Below, in pieces: positions 11,626-24,899 of a DNA stretch of 64,000 bases. How positions within the stretch are numbered: the first letter of the stretch is position 1; every line of letters starts with the position of its first letter. The notes under the pieces were generated by a model that saw only the letters and a program-made list of their open reading frames with translations, was not told the origin of the DNA and ran no database searches. The translations under genes and the position numbers were made by a program. Origin of the DNA: Ostrinia nubilalis. Lineage: Eukaryota > Arthropoda > Insecta > Lepidoptera > Crambidae. The stretch lies in assembly GCF_963855985.1 (NCBI RefSeq), contig NC_087090.1, forward strand, positions 16,366,501 to 16,430,500, read 5' to 3'.

Positions 11626-14600
11626 CTCATAGCTGTGCTAAATAGTTCATAGAGAAACTTAATGGTAGAGCAACATCCTACAAAATAATGTGCCATACAC
11701 AATATCTATTTAATAGTATGAAAAAGCTTTTTGTGGCTGATTGTACAGGGTCCTTATCCAGTTTGTCATCCATTAGCATTAAAATTGAACTTTATCTCGT
11801 CAATAAAAGACCGGTCGAGATTGTAAATATAAAGACAATAATGTTATTAGGCAATAATGATGTGCCTGATATGGCAAAGATAAGCATCGGAGTAGAAGAT
11901 GTACTGAATGGAGTACCCACTTTTTGCCAAGACAGTGCTGTACTTTATTTAAATAGTTCTTTTTTTTTCGAACATCGGTCTATGAAATTGATTCGAGAAA
12001 TTATTTTGTGCCAGGCACTAGGCTGCATGCTTTATTATGTCCTTTGCCAACAGTCTCAATGTTTTTCATTAAAAAAATGTAGATAAACGCAAGGAGTGCG
12101 TCAACATAACATCTGTTTAGTACGAGAGTTTAACGCGGAAAGCGAATGAACTTAGTTTCTTAGTTCTAGAAAATTAATGAGAAAGCATTTTATGGTTTGG
12201 TTCATTTAGTTACAAATTCTCTAAACTGCATCGGATAGCGTCAATTTCAAATCAGAATAAAGAAGAAATCATTTAATGAACTGATGAGGTCATCTTTCCG
12301 AAAAAACATAACAAGTTCAAAGCAAAACAGCCTTGTCCTTCTTACACTCGCTTGAGTCATTTAACGTAACGAGCTATCAAACTTCAGCAAACATTAATTA
12401 AACAAAACTTATCTCGCGTCCATAAATAACTTTGTTTTGATAAAAATCCAGTTATGATCGTAGTCAGGGCCGATGACCGCTCTTAATGGTTACAGATACC
12501 TTGATGCTAACCAGACCGACTGCGGCCCACAGAATCTTAGTGTTCCAACTAATCGATCTACAGCCTCCTTATCAGGGGCTGCTTGGATCAAAAATACGTG
12601 AAACCACCCAAATCCGAACCTTATCCCCCCAGGTTAAGAGTCACGCGTAATTGAAAGCGGTCTTATCGGCAAGCGACTCGGATATCCAGTGGTTCTGTTT
12701 CAGTTTCGCTGAGATATCCATTAGTATTACTCGTAAATATCTGCAGATATCGCGCGAGGAGTGAAATTGGTGCTACTCTACATTAATTTGTTCGTAATTG
12801 GATTTCTACTGTAACCTCATTGATTAATCTTAGGCACAAAGTACAGAACAGTGGAATGAAGAGTGACATCATCTTGGGTCACTCTTCATTCCAGATTTTT
12901 CGGGAAATAGGAAAACAGTCAAGTAAGTTACTGAACCTGGTAAATTAAAGGAAAACCTGTCATTTGTGCATAAATATTTAAAAGTTTTCGTTACTTTTAA
13001 ACATTTCAGAAGATGCTAAAGAAAGGGAAAAGGTGTCAAATGATTTCACATATTCATGCAATATACGTATAGGTAGGTACGTAGATAAATACAAGTATGT
13101 ACCTACGTGTATATCTTAACATAAACAGTACAGTTTGTGTTCAACAAAGGCTAAAATGACGAACACCAGAATTCTCACTTTCATCCATTGATTCACCATA
13201 AACAGACACTTGAAGACCTAGACCTAACCATTTCTTTTGCATTGCCAACGTTTCTTCAAGGCATTTTTTTCACCAATCAGATAAACTTCGTAGCTCGTAG
13301 TTTCCGAAAACAACCAGAAAGCCAATGTCATAGGCATCGGCCACCCACGGCCACGATAACGGCGACATACGAGTGCCGTGCCGGTAGGGAGGGGCTGTAT
13401 CGATATCAGTAGCGGTAATACCGGTAAACGAAAATACCGGTATTTGAAATTATTGCACGTTAAATATGAATATTTAAACAAGAGTGAGTGCCACGCACGT
13501 GTATGGCAGCCTGGAACTTGCTAAACGATCTTCCTGCAGCCTGAACTACTTTAATAGAGGCAATCATGAATATGCCTTCTTTGACCAACGTTTAAATCAC
13601 AGTTTCATGCTCTGTAGCATATTCAGGTCCATCTAAAAAGGCTAAGAACTTTCCAATTTCAGTAGTGACTCAAAACGAAGTATAGGTCAAGTGTTTGACT
13701 CTATCAACTGAAGCACGATCACGTTCACGATTCTTGGACATAAACGTTTAGCATGATAACATACTAACACAACAGTCTTATCGATTTATTTATCTATAGC
13801 AAGAAAGTAGATACCGCTGGGAAGACGATTCGCTAAAGACCTGCATAATCTCCAAGTCGACAACAGGCGAGGGGTGGGCAAAATGGAGACTTATTGTCGA
13901 AGGCCATACTTAACTTTTTTATAGCATGAATACCGGTAAAAATACCTATAGGTATCGCGGGTATTCCCCTCCCGGGACAGCCCGCGCGGGTCGCCGCGAT
14001 GCGCGATATGCCCACGCGCAGATGACCGCGCGAATTTGCAGCATTGTCATATTCCTGATGTTGATGCAGGATACCGCTGCCTGGTGCGTTTTAGTATGTA
14101 CGATGGATACCGAGATTGTCTAAGGGATATTTAGTGAATACATTAAGTTGAAGTTCTGATAGACATTTTGGTCACAGACTTTAAAACAGAGGAATGAATG
14201 GATTTTATGTCAATGTTGTTACGGAATTTCCAATTGATACTAAGGGATAATTTATGAAATTGGATTGTTTTAAATATTTAAACGAATCTTTCATTAGTTT
14301 TGGGCCTGCTATGGGTCAGCCATACGTATGGGAGGGACAATGTATCAAGAAACTATGTAAAGTTTGAAGAATGAACCAACTTTTAAGAAATCTAACCTGT
14401 TCATATAAAATACCTGATTTAAACTTTACAAAAGCACAACTAAGTATGCAAAGCGCACCATCTATTTCTACCAAACGTAACCCAGTATATCAAAGTCAAA
14501 ATCAGCGCCAATCTTTGATTTACATACCTCCAGCAAGATAGCATGCAGTGGAGGGGAGAGGGGATGCCGATCGGCTATTGGTCGATACAGATTTATGGTT

Positions 14601-16116
14601 CCGTATCGCGAGCGTTCCGCAACAAAGTCTGGATATGAAAGCACGATGGAATTAGGGATAAAGTGTAGGAATTTCAGAAACACGCATTATAATTCAAGTA
14701 ATCACCGTATAAATAGGTTTGCATAAAATCAACTCTTTTTAACCGACTTCAAAAAGGAAGAGGTCCTCAAATTGGAAAGAGGAATTTTTAAGGTGAAATG
14801 CATAGTTTTTTTGGATGTTTAATCACCATGGTCATCATTATGAAGACAAATATGACAAATAACATAAATATTTTGATGAATTGTGTAAAATAGTTAGTAT
14901 AGAAAATTGTTTAAATAGAGTTAGACTTTTCAAGCACCTAATCAGGAGGAATCTAATGCTACAAAACAGCAATGGAGACGAAACATTTGAAAAATTATTA
15001 TAAAGATGAAAGCTTTACACCACAAACACTGGCTGGATATTTTGATAAACGACTCAAGATTTTTAAAAAGTAGAGCACTTTTCAAATTTAAAATTATCCA
15101 GTATTCCAAATTCGAAATAAAGTTCCGCAGAAAGCCGTGTTGAAGCCGCGACAGTGGCTCTCTGTGGCTGCGCGCGCGCTTATCGCGGACATGTGTTGAG
15201 CCAGATGCGCCGATAGCGCCGCTCCCAGCGCCAGATAGGCGCTTTGATCTCTAATGTATCTGTAATAGGTTTCGTAAGCTACTATTTTCTGAATTAAATG
15301 AGTGAAGAAACTCGTTGGAAATAGTGCCAAAAATATTCATAAGGTATTGCGACAGGTTGTAGGTGCCAGTGAAGAAAAATGAAACATTGTCACAATGTCA
15401 AAAATGGAAATACTTTTTAATATACCTATTATGCGATATATTTGCCACTTCGTACACTCTGTGAAAAAGTTTTCCAGATAGCGCCTTCGCATAATTTCTT
15501 TATTTTATAACAAGACCAGAGCAATTTAACGCATTCACAAACGATGCTCGCTTAAGTGATGCAGCAAATCGAACGTTTGTGAATACGGGCATAAATCTGT
15601 ATTTGACACCACCAATTATGTACTTACCTACTTTTTATGAGATGTCCAAATGCATTCTCCCATTTAATTTCTACGAGTATGACAACTACATGTCGATAGC
15701 GTCACTATTTTGCCCAATACCTAAGCTTAGAGGTAGTCAAGACAAATGGAGCCATTGAGGACTAGTTTCTATTATTCTAATATGGCAATACTAATCAACA
15801 GCCTTATCACGAGCTGGGCGCGGCGTGGCGTGCGCCCTCTGCAATTAATTAGTGCCCCCTTATGTGAGTTTGTCATAAAAAATTGTTTACGTTGATGATT
15901 TTTGAGGTGTCATTTTTATTTAGTAGGTCGAAAATTATTTATGGACTGGGTATGACACAACTATACTATTTAATTATTTTTTTGACGCGCTTCTCGCTTC
16001 CACCGTTCAGACGAAGCATACGAGTGGACTTTGAGCTGAAAAATTAAATAAACATGTCAAATTTTTTCCCTAACAGTATTTTTTCACACAAAAAACCTTT
16101 ACCACATTAGCATCCT
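11626..16116. other. non-coding region, nothing gene-like supported
   Basis: Mixed AT-rich and CpG-rich DNA. The longest ORF (11688-12086, 132 codons) lacks any recognisable domain. Small structures: a hairpin at 12853-12892, ACCGGT-containing inverted motifs near 13415-13445 and 13926-13960, and a CpG-rich island at 15155-15250 with ccagatgcgccgatagcgcc and gcgccagataggcgc. Confidence 0.5.
12853..12892. repeat. perfect 15-bp hairpin
   Basis: GGAATGAAGAGTGAC at 12853-12867 and its exact complement at 12878-12892, with a 10-nt loop. Confidence 0.7.
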
Positions 16117-16300
16117 ATCCTACTAATCTTACTAATTTATAAATGAAAGAAAGTTTGGATGTTTGTTACTCTTTCACGCAAAAAGTAGTGAACGGATTAT
16201 TATTGTTTATAACCCAGAATAACATAATATAGGCTATAATTTATGACGATCTGTGACAAACTAAATTTCACGCGGGTGAAGCCGCGGACAAAAGCTAGTC
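16117..16300 (-). mobile_element. lepidopteran retroposon tail fragment (minus)
   Basis: Reverse-oriented member of the same class as 16680-16855: ttataaatgaaagaaagtt at one end and cacgcgggtgaagccgcgg at the other. Confidence 0.65.
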
Positions 16301-16679
16301 TTATATAAAAATTTAGTTTACCCATGTACAAAATAAGCCACAGAACTTAAAAAAAAAAAATTAAAAAAAATATAATAAAACAAATTGAAAATTTTTGAAT
16401 AACCTAAAATGATTTTATCATATTTTTGAAACAAGTTCTAAATGCTTAGCGTCCATCAAAGGCCGCGTGGGCGCGATATGCATCGTTCGTCCTAGGTCCC
16501 AGCTAATAGATTCGCCTATCGCAGTCAGCAACTTGGATTTATAGCTTTGCGATGTAGAGGAACAGCTTGTTTTCCCAATTGTGAAATCTTAAGAACTTAT
16601 AAGTAAGAATTTCTTTTGGATGGAACACAAATCGGTGACATGAAAATTGATCTGGCATATCTTCAGCACATATTATAAA
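16301..16679. other. spacer between two inverted retroposon tails
   Basis: Contains an A-rich low-complexity run at about 16350-16390 and a CpG-rich patch (ggccgcgtgggcgcgatatg) near 16460. No gene. Confidence 0.45.
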
Positions 16680-16855
16680 AAACTAGCTTTTGCCCTCGGC
16701 TTCATCCGCGTGAAATTTAGTTGTCATAGATCGTCGTAAATTATAGCCTATAATATGTTAAGTGTTCTGGGTTAAGTTATAAACAATAATACTGTAAAGT
16801 TTCAACAAAATCATATCACATCCAAACTTTAGCATTTATAATATTAGTAGGATCT
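16680..16855 (+). mobile_element. lepidopteran retroposon tail fragment (plus)
   Basis: Begins actagcttttgccctcggc and ends tttataatattagtagga. Inverted relative to 16117-16300. Confidence 0.65.
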
Positions 16856-17391
16856 TCATTTTTCTGTGGTAAGGATTCCAGCAATGAAGACTAAATAGCC
16901 TCATGTATGCTGATGATGAGACAAAGTTATCAGTACACAGTTGCACAATAAATACTAACAATGACAGAAAATGAGTTTACACTAATCCTTAAGCAAAGAA
17001 ATTATAATTAAATTTTCCCAGAACAACAGGAATTTAGGAACTCTAAATAAAGTGTATTATTTCCTTTTCAACGTATACTTTAAATCCTACCGATACTTGT
17101 ACAGAAAAGCACATCAGCAAATACAATTCTGTTGCAAAGTCGCCCCTTTTACCACTGAATAAGGCTCCGGTGTTTATCTTAGTATGCCTTAAAGTACAAA
17201 TATTTGTTCAAATATTTGCAATAGTACCAAGTGTTATATATTTTACGAACCGCAAGTAAAACTAATGATAATTGAATCTTCTGTAACAACACTGTAAGCC
17301 GTTGTGGGTTACGAAAATATAAATTAGTGAACGTATCGAGATTGTATAAACTACGTATTGCAATGATCCTGCCAAACCTTATACAGGGTGT
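16856..17391. other. non-coding spacer
   Basis: AT-rich, no gene or repeat recognised. Confidence 0.4.
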
Positions 17392-17393
17392 CC

Positions 17394-17717
17394 CTTAAAT
17401 TTACATCAAGTAAAAATAAGGTAGAGCATTAATTTCGCCAGCGACAAAAGATCTTCGTTCAAATTCAAAGAACTAGCTTAAGTACCTATGACGTCTGTGG
17501 TGATTGAAACTTTTCCATGCTGAATATATCTAGAAATGTTTACTGAAAAAGTCGTCTTCTTCAGGTAACTCGAAGATTTATTTGGTAAAAATTATGTGTT
17601 ATGAAGTTTTTCTCCAAAAAAGCATTTTTTGCATATACCTACAGAACACCTACATAAGTCCTAGTGGCTAAGAAGTCATAACTAACTTGCTTTTGAGTTA
17701 ATTTCAACAACACCCTG
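17394..17717. mobile_element. mariner-like MITE, 324 bp
   Basis: TA-flanked (17392-17393 and 17718-17719) with short terminal inverted repeats CAGGGTGT/ACACCCTG. No transposase coding potential. Confidence 0.6.
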
Positions 17718-18002
17718 TATTTTAACAAGCTACAAAGGAGGACCAACGTTACACAATGTCGAAGATCGATCGCAAATCAAGCAATCGTGAACATTAGATT
17801 TATATCGGTCCGTCCAGCAATAACCTTCAGGGAGGGAAGTTAGTGGAAACTATAAAAATAAAGATGGGAGATTTTAACACAGTTTATACATTCTATAAGC
17901 TCATCTTTAGACTTCTCTAGACTTGTCTATGGATTTAATATTATTTTAGTTGTTCAAATACATGCATTCAAGGAGCTATTGTCTGTTTTCTGACTCTTAC
18001 CC

Positions 18003-18328
18003 AGGCCAGGGTTGCACCATCTTAGCTTAACTAATAACAAACATCAAATGTCTGTCGAAATTCATACAAAAACACCGGTTAAAGTTAAGTTAATGCAACT
18101 TAGCATAAAATTATGCCATGCAAGATGCACTTTCATAGAGTAGCGCTGAAAGTATGTTAAATATTAAGAAGAATACTTCAAGGGCGTGTTATAGGCTGTA
18201 CAGTAGTGTACAGCTAGTATCTGTAACTGTTCTTATTGAAACTCGGAGTACTGAAGGCTGTATGTAATTATGTACCTAAATAATAATAACATAGTTATGG
18301 TTAATGTAAGGTGGTGCAACTCAGCCTA
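18003..18328. mobile_element. inverted-repeat MITE related to 30030-30147
   Basis: Left arm ggttgcaccatcttagctta pairs with right arm aaggtggtgcaactcagcc. Interior unrelated. Target duplication not clear, so the boundaries are approximate. Confidence 0.5.
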
Positions 18329-19885
18329 ACAGATCGCGTATCATAGAGCCAGCTATTAACCATAGATAAACAATAACAGAGCAACAGAAGTGCGTCGACA
18401 CATGCCACCGTATCACGCACGTCACGTGACCTAATGACAGTCACGCGATACCGAATACTAGCTTCGGTTAGCGCATATTTTTGGAGAGGAACGCAATTTT
18501 GAATAACACTGTTGTCAAAGTTTGGTGGTATGCCTGTTGGTACAAGCTATAAGATGAAGCGTGTAGTTCATATTAATCCGCGAGAAATCCTAATAAATAA
18601 AGTAAAAAGTAACTTGGGGTTAGACGACTAAAGGCCTCTATAAAACCAATAAAATTAGAGTATCTCTATTTACCTATTACAGGTAGATACGCCGCGGATA
18701 CTTATTAATTTGGTTGTATAACCTATTTTAAAAACAAGCAAACTAGGTAGTACGGCCGCCTAGTCTGCCTACCAAAAAAGCAATCTAGCATAATTAATTA
18801 TGAACTGACCACAGTGCCCACCATCTCTGAAACTTTTTTTCGTCATCCCCGGTCGTTTAGTCCTTGATTTTAAAAGCCTTGTATTTCATGTCTAGTTAGA
18901 AAGAAACAAACATTTATAAAGCACCATTTTTATGGAATGTTTTATGGTATCAATTCTTAGGACCCAAACCCAAAAAGTGTGTGTTGCCGAAAAGTGGTGT
19001 TAAAATTTTCCATTACTTCTTTCTCTTGTGCCTTACACCGTATCAAATTTCCCCCGATCAGGAAGCCTTGGAATGGATTGGCGGTGTAAACGGTGGATGC
19101 TTACACGCACAGCGCGCCAACGTTTCGCACTGTTCACGACTTCATTCGCCATTTTATTGGCCTGCGAGACAATTTGGCGGGAATCATGTGATAATGAACG
19201 CCATTGTGGAACATTTTTGAACATGCAGTGGCGCGCGCTGCAATTTACAAGGAGGTTGTGCCAACTTTTTTTTCTTTCGGCTATATTCTGTCTGGTTATG
19301 TGATTATTATGCGGCCAGTATTTATGCATTCGACACAAAATAAAATGTCAAAGTTTATGTCTCAATTAAAAAGAAATCTTAATTCATTCAGCAGATCAGC
19401 AGCCAGTCATATTTTTATTATCGATGTTAAGTACCTGTGATGTTACTTACATTTTTTTATTCATGGGACTAAAAATACACTGAACAACTTCAGTTTTCAG
19501 TTATCTTCTACAGAATAGAGATTTTGAACATAATGTAAAACTTTAAAAGAGTTAAAAGTAAAAGTATGTAGGTTACTTGATTTTGGAATTACGCTATACA
19601 AAAAGAAATTCACAAGACGCTGCCCAATTATTTTTGTAATTAAACCTTTTTCCACACGTCATGTCCTGTTTTTCCGCATTTATAAAGCCTCTATCTACAA
19701 GTGCGTACGCTGACTTTCAGTTAACACAATGAGTTGCGTTGAAAAATGGGTTAGGTTGGGTTAATATATTCCGCCCGGCACGGAGGGCTGACAAACGCTA
19801 TTGACACAGGAGCGCCGTGCGTGCGGCCCTCAGATACCGATCTCACATTTTGTGTTCGCCTCGTAAGCGATAAGGCGGTGAAAAC

Positions 19886-20052
19886 GCCGAAACTGTGACG
19901 AAGAGCGCGTTCGCGCGGGAAAAGTGACAGGCATTTGTTTTTAATTTTACGATCGTAGCTTATAAATCTGTGGCGATGGCCCGCCGAAACTGCGATGAGC
20001 ATCGCGTTACGCGGGAAAACTGAGTGTCATTTGTTTTTCATTTTATGATGGT
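19886..20052. repeat. two direct repeats 97 bp apart
   Basis: Copy A about 19886-19953 and copy B about 19983-20052 share gccgaaactg, gcgttcgcgcggga/gcgttacgcggga and catttgttttt. Two diverged copies of an unidentified unit. Confidence 0.6.
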
Positions 20053-20423
20053 CTGTGAAGGTTCCTATTTGGATTTGGAATTGAATAGGGCAATAACATA
20101 TCACAGCATACGACATGGTTTAGAGTTGTTTACCTATAGTCTTTTGTGAACATAAATGACACATTTGTTTGAGCCATTTTAGTATGTAGGTATTCCGTTA
20201 CAGACCTGAAATCTTTATTTCATTCATAAAGTTCTGGAAAAGTAGTTCGAGTCAAATCTATAATAATAAAAATCTTAATCTTACCTACTTGTACTTAATT
20301 GTAATTTTTTGTCAAAACCTTTTTAGCTTGTTATAGTATTAGAACTATTTATTGTACCTATGTTTAATAAGCTTGTAAATACCACTAGCTATGTCACAAC
20401 AAACCCAATATTCATAATGTATT

Positions 20424-20441
20424 TTCTCGTTACAGGTAAGT
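20424..20441 (+). promoter_or_regulatory. candidate recursive splice site or 34-nt microexon acceptor
   Basis: TTCTCGTTACAG directly followed by GTAAGT is a juxtaposed 3' and 5' splice site (AG at 20434-20435, GT at 20436-20437). Alternatively a 34-nt exon 20436-20469 could end at a second GTAAGT (20470). Read in frame 1 it is stop-free and leaves one base, which would match the phase of the ush exon at 49652. Confidence 0.35.
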
Positions 20442-22199
20442 CATACATCTCGAGGCTGGAGCGCAACTAGTAAGTCGGTGAGGCAATCGTTTAAAGCGCA
20501 TTAAAGCACAATGCTCGCGCCGGACAGCCGCTACTAACGACCGCTAACGCGCAAAGAATGCGCCATTTATCCGCCGCATTCAACAGAATGCGCATAAAAA
20601 CGATCCGCGACAACCGAAATAAATATCGATTCATAACACAATGCAATCTAGAATCGATTATTTTTGTTAGGTTGACCACACTGGCCACACATCGCGCATG
20701 AGTACCCGCGTATCGCGCGCGGCGATCGGCCAAGGCGCGGTGATACCATCTGTCAAAATACGCGAAATTAGTCGGTTGTGAGTGAATTGCTGTATTTATG
20801 TTGGTTTTACATTTCGCAGAGAAACTTAGGCATATTGATTCGATGAATGTTAAAGTTTTAATAATTATTTTATATTCATATTATGGAAAGAGAGCTTTTT
20901 CATTGGATTAAGCTCGAACTGGATGTTTGCTATTTATAAATACTCAGTACCTTGAACTTAACCGTTATATTTTTAGAGAACCACCACTTCTGTCTAAATG
21001 CCTAGCTATTCCTTTATTTACATACGTTTTGGTACCCAAAAATAAATTTAACTAATCATTTTAACTACATAAAAAGATCTTATTATGATGTACAAAATAA
21101 ACTATAGTTATAAACCTTACAAATTCAGAGCGGTGACATTAAAAACTGCTGCCGCGAATTCAATGCGCCATTTTTCGAAATCAGATGCAATTCAATTTCA
21201 CAACGAGACACATTTATCTCATTATCGTGCGACATCAATGGCGAATATTCATATTTACGTGGATGGTAGCCGCCTGAGCCAAATTCAAATTATTTCTATG
21301 CAGACCCTTTTGGGCACTTATGCGCCTTTAGTGGTCTTGATGAAGCTCTACTTAAAAAAAGTTTATCAGACTCTGACATGCATAGTTTGACATGTCAGAA
21401 ATGATCATAATATTTTATCCGTAAATCTATTTTTAAGATGGCAACTCAAACATTTTATCAAACTACTTTTCAAAAGAAGTAAATAAGCAGCTAATAAAAT
21501 CGCTTTTGCTTGTCAACACAGCTATACTTTTACTTCACAAGACGCGGCAGGCGAATCGAATAACAATACCCTTTTATCGATACATCTTACCTATTAATAC
21601 AACAAGCGCATCCCTAATTGTCTCGCAAAATATGGTGACGTCTCCAAAGTACTGTGGGCAGCCGATGACGTTCCGAATGTGAACTTTATTACGTTGTAAC
21701 AGAGACGGCTCCGTGGTGTGCAAGGTCTCATCACTTTGATAGTATTTACACGGCGTTTGAAGAGATTTATAAGCTGGTCAGTTAACGCTAGGGCTATCAG
21801 CTATTTCACTTAGGGGGTGAAAGAAGAAAACATAATATACGAATGCTTAATTATTGTTAATTGCGAAAAATCTAAAACGTTAAAATAGCGGTATCGTTAT
21901 AGCCAATGAGCTGCTGTCATAGTGACATTGACGTAATGTCAATGTCACACGAGAATCAAACGTCAGAATAGCGGGCTTTTGTGCTAAGTGATGAATTGTA
22001 ATTAAAATAAGGCAATACAATGTGAAAGTTGTGTACCTATCCAGTGTTTTATTTATGAAAATAGATCTACCGGCCTCTAATATTATGTAGAGTCTTGTTT
22101 TAAGAATCTTCGATTTACTCTTACAAACAACACTATTTATTAATTGGCAGTAACTCTATTTTTTGGAAAACTGATTTAGTCCTCTCTTAGCGTAACGGT

Positions 22200-22800
22200 T
22201 TGAATTACGCCACCTGATTCATCCTACTACGGGACTATTCCTACCTCTCGTTCCCACCGCTACCGCATTGCAACTCCTGTGCAATCAGGATCTATAGCTT
22301 GACTGCTAATAAAAACCCAACTAGAGTCAGTTGTCTAGCAGGGAGAGTTCCCTGCTTAGAGTGAAGTAACCAAGTCATATTTTTAGAGGAGAATCCTCGA
22401 GCACCCGATTGCGGGGCCCGGGGCACGTGCCCAGGGGAGAGAAGACCATCGTATTTAAGTCTGTCACCATAAAAACAGTATTCCTGCATTTGGGGCAACA
22501 ATCTTGCATTCCTGCCTGTTCCCCTGTAGTTGATGATTCCGGAACTCGCTACCACCTTCTAACAGGTGAGATGCAGGCCAAGAGCTTCCTCGTCGTGGAT
22601 AAAAAAGGGCCTGAAGAGAGAAAGCCTCAATTTTAATTAGAACATTTCAGGAACGAGACTATTCCCACCTGTCGTTCCCACAACTACAACTCCTGTGTAG
22701 CCAGGATCTACAACTTCACTGCCAATAAACAACCCAACCAGTGAAGGTCAAGTTTGTCTCGGGGGAAAGTTAAACTGTCATTGGACCCGCAACGAATTTA
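22200..22800. repeat. interspersed repeat with internal direct duplication
   Basis: Two related 110-bp segments (22231-22340 and 22654-22770) share gactattcc-acct-tcgttccca, aactcctgtg and caggatcta. The sequence between them has the look of a LINE-derived repeat. Family not determined. Confidence 0.5.
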
Positions 22801-24899
22801 ATCAGAGAAGCAAAGAATTTAAGCTGGAGTTCGAAATTAAGGTTCGACTCCCCCAGTGCAAAGCGGCAGGATAGGCAGCACATGCGTGGCATGAGGCAGC
22901 CCTAGCGCCGCGCGTGCTAAGATGTTTATGCGGTCCGGCGCACGGTTTCGTGTTGTGTTTGTACCGATCTGCGGACACATGCTCGGCCGAGGCGTTGGCG
23001 TATTTATTAGTTGGCTGCTTCGTAACTGATGCGGGGGCTTGACGTTTTTATTTTAGCTCCATTCGGTAAAGAGCACTGATGCCTATTTTTCAGAATCAGA
23101 ATTCATTTATTTGCTTTTTATCACTTAGAGCACCAATCGGAATCATGTTCAGAGTTGTCTTCTGTTAAACATAGGCCTCATCTTTAATGAGAATGATCCA
23201 TGGGAGCCCACATTAAATAAATCCCTGGAACCCATTAGGTATTAAGTGGGTTGTACTCTTGTACCAGGGCGGGCTTTTGCGTTTTTTATGTATGAGGGAG
23301 CATACGTACGGGTCAGAGGTCACCTAATGGTAAACAATCATCACTAGTAATTGATGTCCGCAGCTCGAGAAGATTTACAGTTGAAAAGTTTTCACCGACT
23401 TAGGTAGGTAGGTACCAATTTCTGCAATTATGTCAAATAATTTACTGAACGCATCAAAGCAATGAAAATTCCATGCGACGACTCTACATTTAACGAGCTT
23501 AAATATTAAGTACAATAATGATAAAGTGCACTCAATTAAATAGTTGTTTGGCTCCATTTTTAGCCCTGGTTAATAGGCAATTTATTATCAAAATAAATTT
23601 TCCGCCCACGTTCACCTTATCTCGATAACTTTCCTCGGCTTAGATTTAATTGCATCGATCTGGGATCGCGCAATCGATCGATTACAAATCGGCCGACCGA
23701 TCGGGCGATCAATTGCGCAATTTCCCGCGTATCTCGACAACGCTACTAATGAGAGCGTACACCCGCCATTGTTTACAGATTCGATCGCCATGTTATCTCC
23801 AGGGTTGCCAGGTGCAGTTGGAGGTATTAGGACTAGGTGTTACCATGTTTTTGAATTTTAAAGAGAGAGCGTGCGATGCAGTCGAATTAAGCGCCTGAGA
23901 ATCAACTCTACATGGTATGTCATGCATGTCCTTGTCCATGTATTCTAGCTTCTCCGTGCATTTCTTCTTGATTATGAAAATCTCTTCTTCCACTCATCTT
24001 GCTTTCTGTTCCTTCCAAAATAGTGAAATTGTTAATAATGAAATTGCTTTTTAACAACGAGAAAATAATCTCTGTTACTAAACAAAATTACCTGTTCTAT
24101 GCTGATAAAATTAAATACACTAATAATAAAATAATGTAAAAGAGTCGACTTCTTAGAGCACTCATGAATTAGGTTATTCCTATATCAAAAAAGGATTTGT
24201 TTTAGAAGACACGAATATGGTTGATCTTTTTCGACTGTACTCTATCTATGGCATATGCGAAAAAAATTACACCTAAAATCCCAATGTAGGCACACTCCAA
24301 AGTCATTCTCGCCAGCCCACGTTTTATCTATCTGGTAACCCTGTCTCGTATTTTTGCCGGTAGCCATGTTTTCACTTATCTCCGCGTATGCGATTGTTCC
24401 GTTCCTGGCCAGTTTTCGTCATTGCGTCTTGTTATTGTTGTTGACCGTAGTGATGTGCGATACGATCGTATGTGTGCCGATCGTCCGATTGCGAACGATT
24501 GTTTAAAAACATCGAACAATACTGAATGATATGAGTATCTCAATTCGTAATTAAAGTCGTATTTGCATAGATGAGAGATTGCGAGACGAATGAATTGTTT
24601 AATATCGCAATATTGATCTGTTTGTTTTTTGTCCGTTGATCGAGCAGTCGAGAGGATATTGCGTGGAAATAAATTATCTTTTTTGCTATATTTGACAACT
24701 CAAAACCAGTCTAGTCCAAGTGTTTTTAAATAATAAAAAAGATAGAAACGAATATAGAACCTCTTTTTTAAAATACCAAGCAAAAATAAGTAGAGAGAAG
24801 AGTTTAATATTAAATTCCTTCATTATCGTTCTCATTAATCAATCAAAGTCGAATATCAAATCAAATTCACACGTATTCAAATCCAGTCAAAAGACTTCA
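22801..24899. other. non-coding region
   Basis: Contains a tRNA-like B box (ggttcgactccc near 22843), a repeat-like stretch near 23200-23360, and a CpG/GATC-rich patch at 23640-23730 with several atcgatcgat-type motifs. No supported gene. Confidence 0.4.

Larger units (their letters stand above)
17720..22199. other. non-coding region with CpG-rich patches
   Basis: Apart from the MITE at 18003-18328 no supported gene. It includes a 97-bp-spaced direct repeat at 19886-20052, a candidate recursive splice site at 20435/20436, CpG-rich sequence at 20500-20760 and a small palindrome GTGACATTGAC/GTCAATGTCAC at 21922-21948. Confidence 0.45.

Noticed and set aside
11688..12086. 132-codon ORF starting at an ATG
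   Set aside because: No recognisable domain, no splice or homology support, AT-driven composition; chance ORF length for this much sequence.
19744..19762. Telomere-like gttaggttgggtt
   Set aside because: Only one or two TTAGG-like units; no array.
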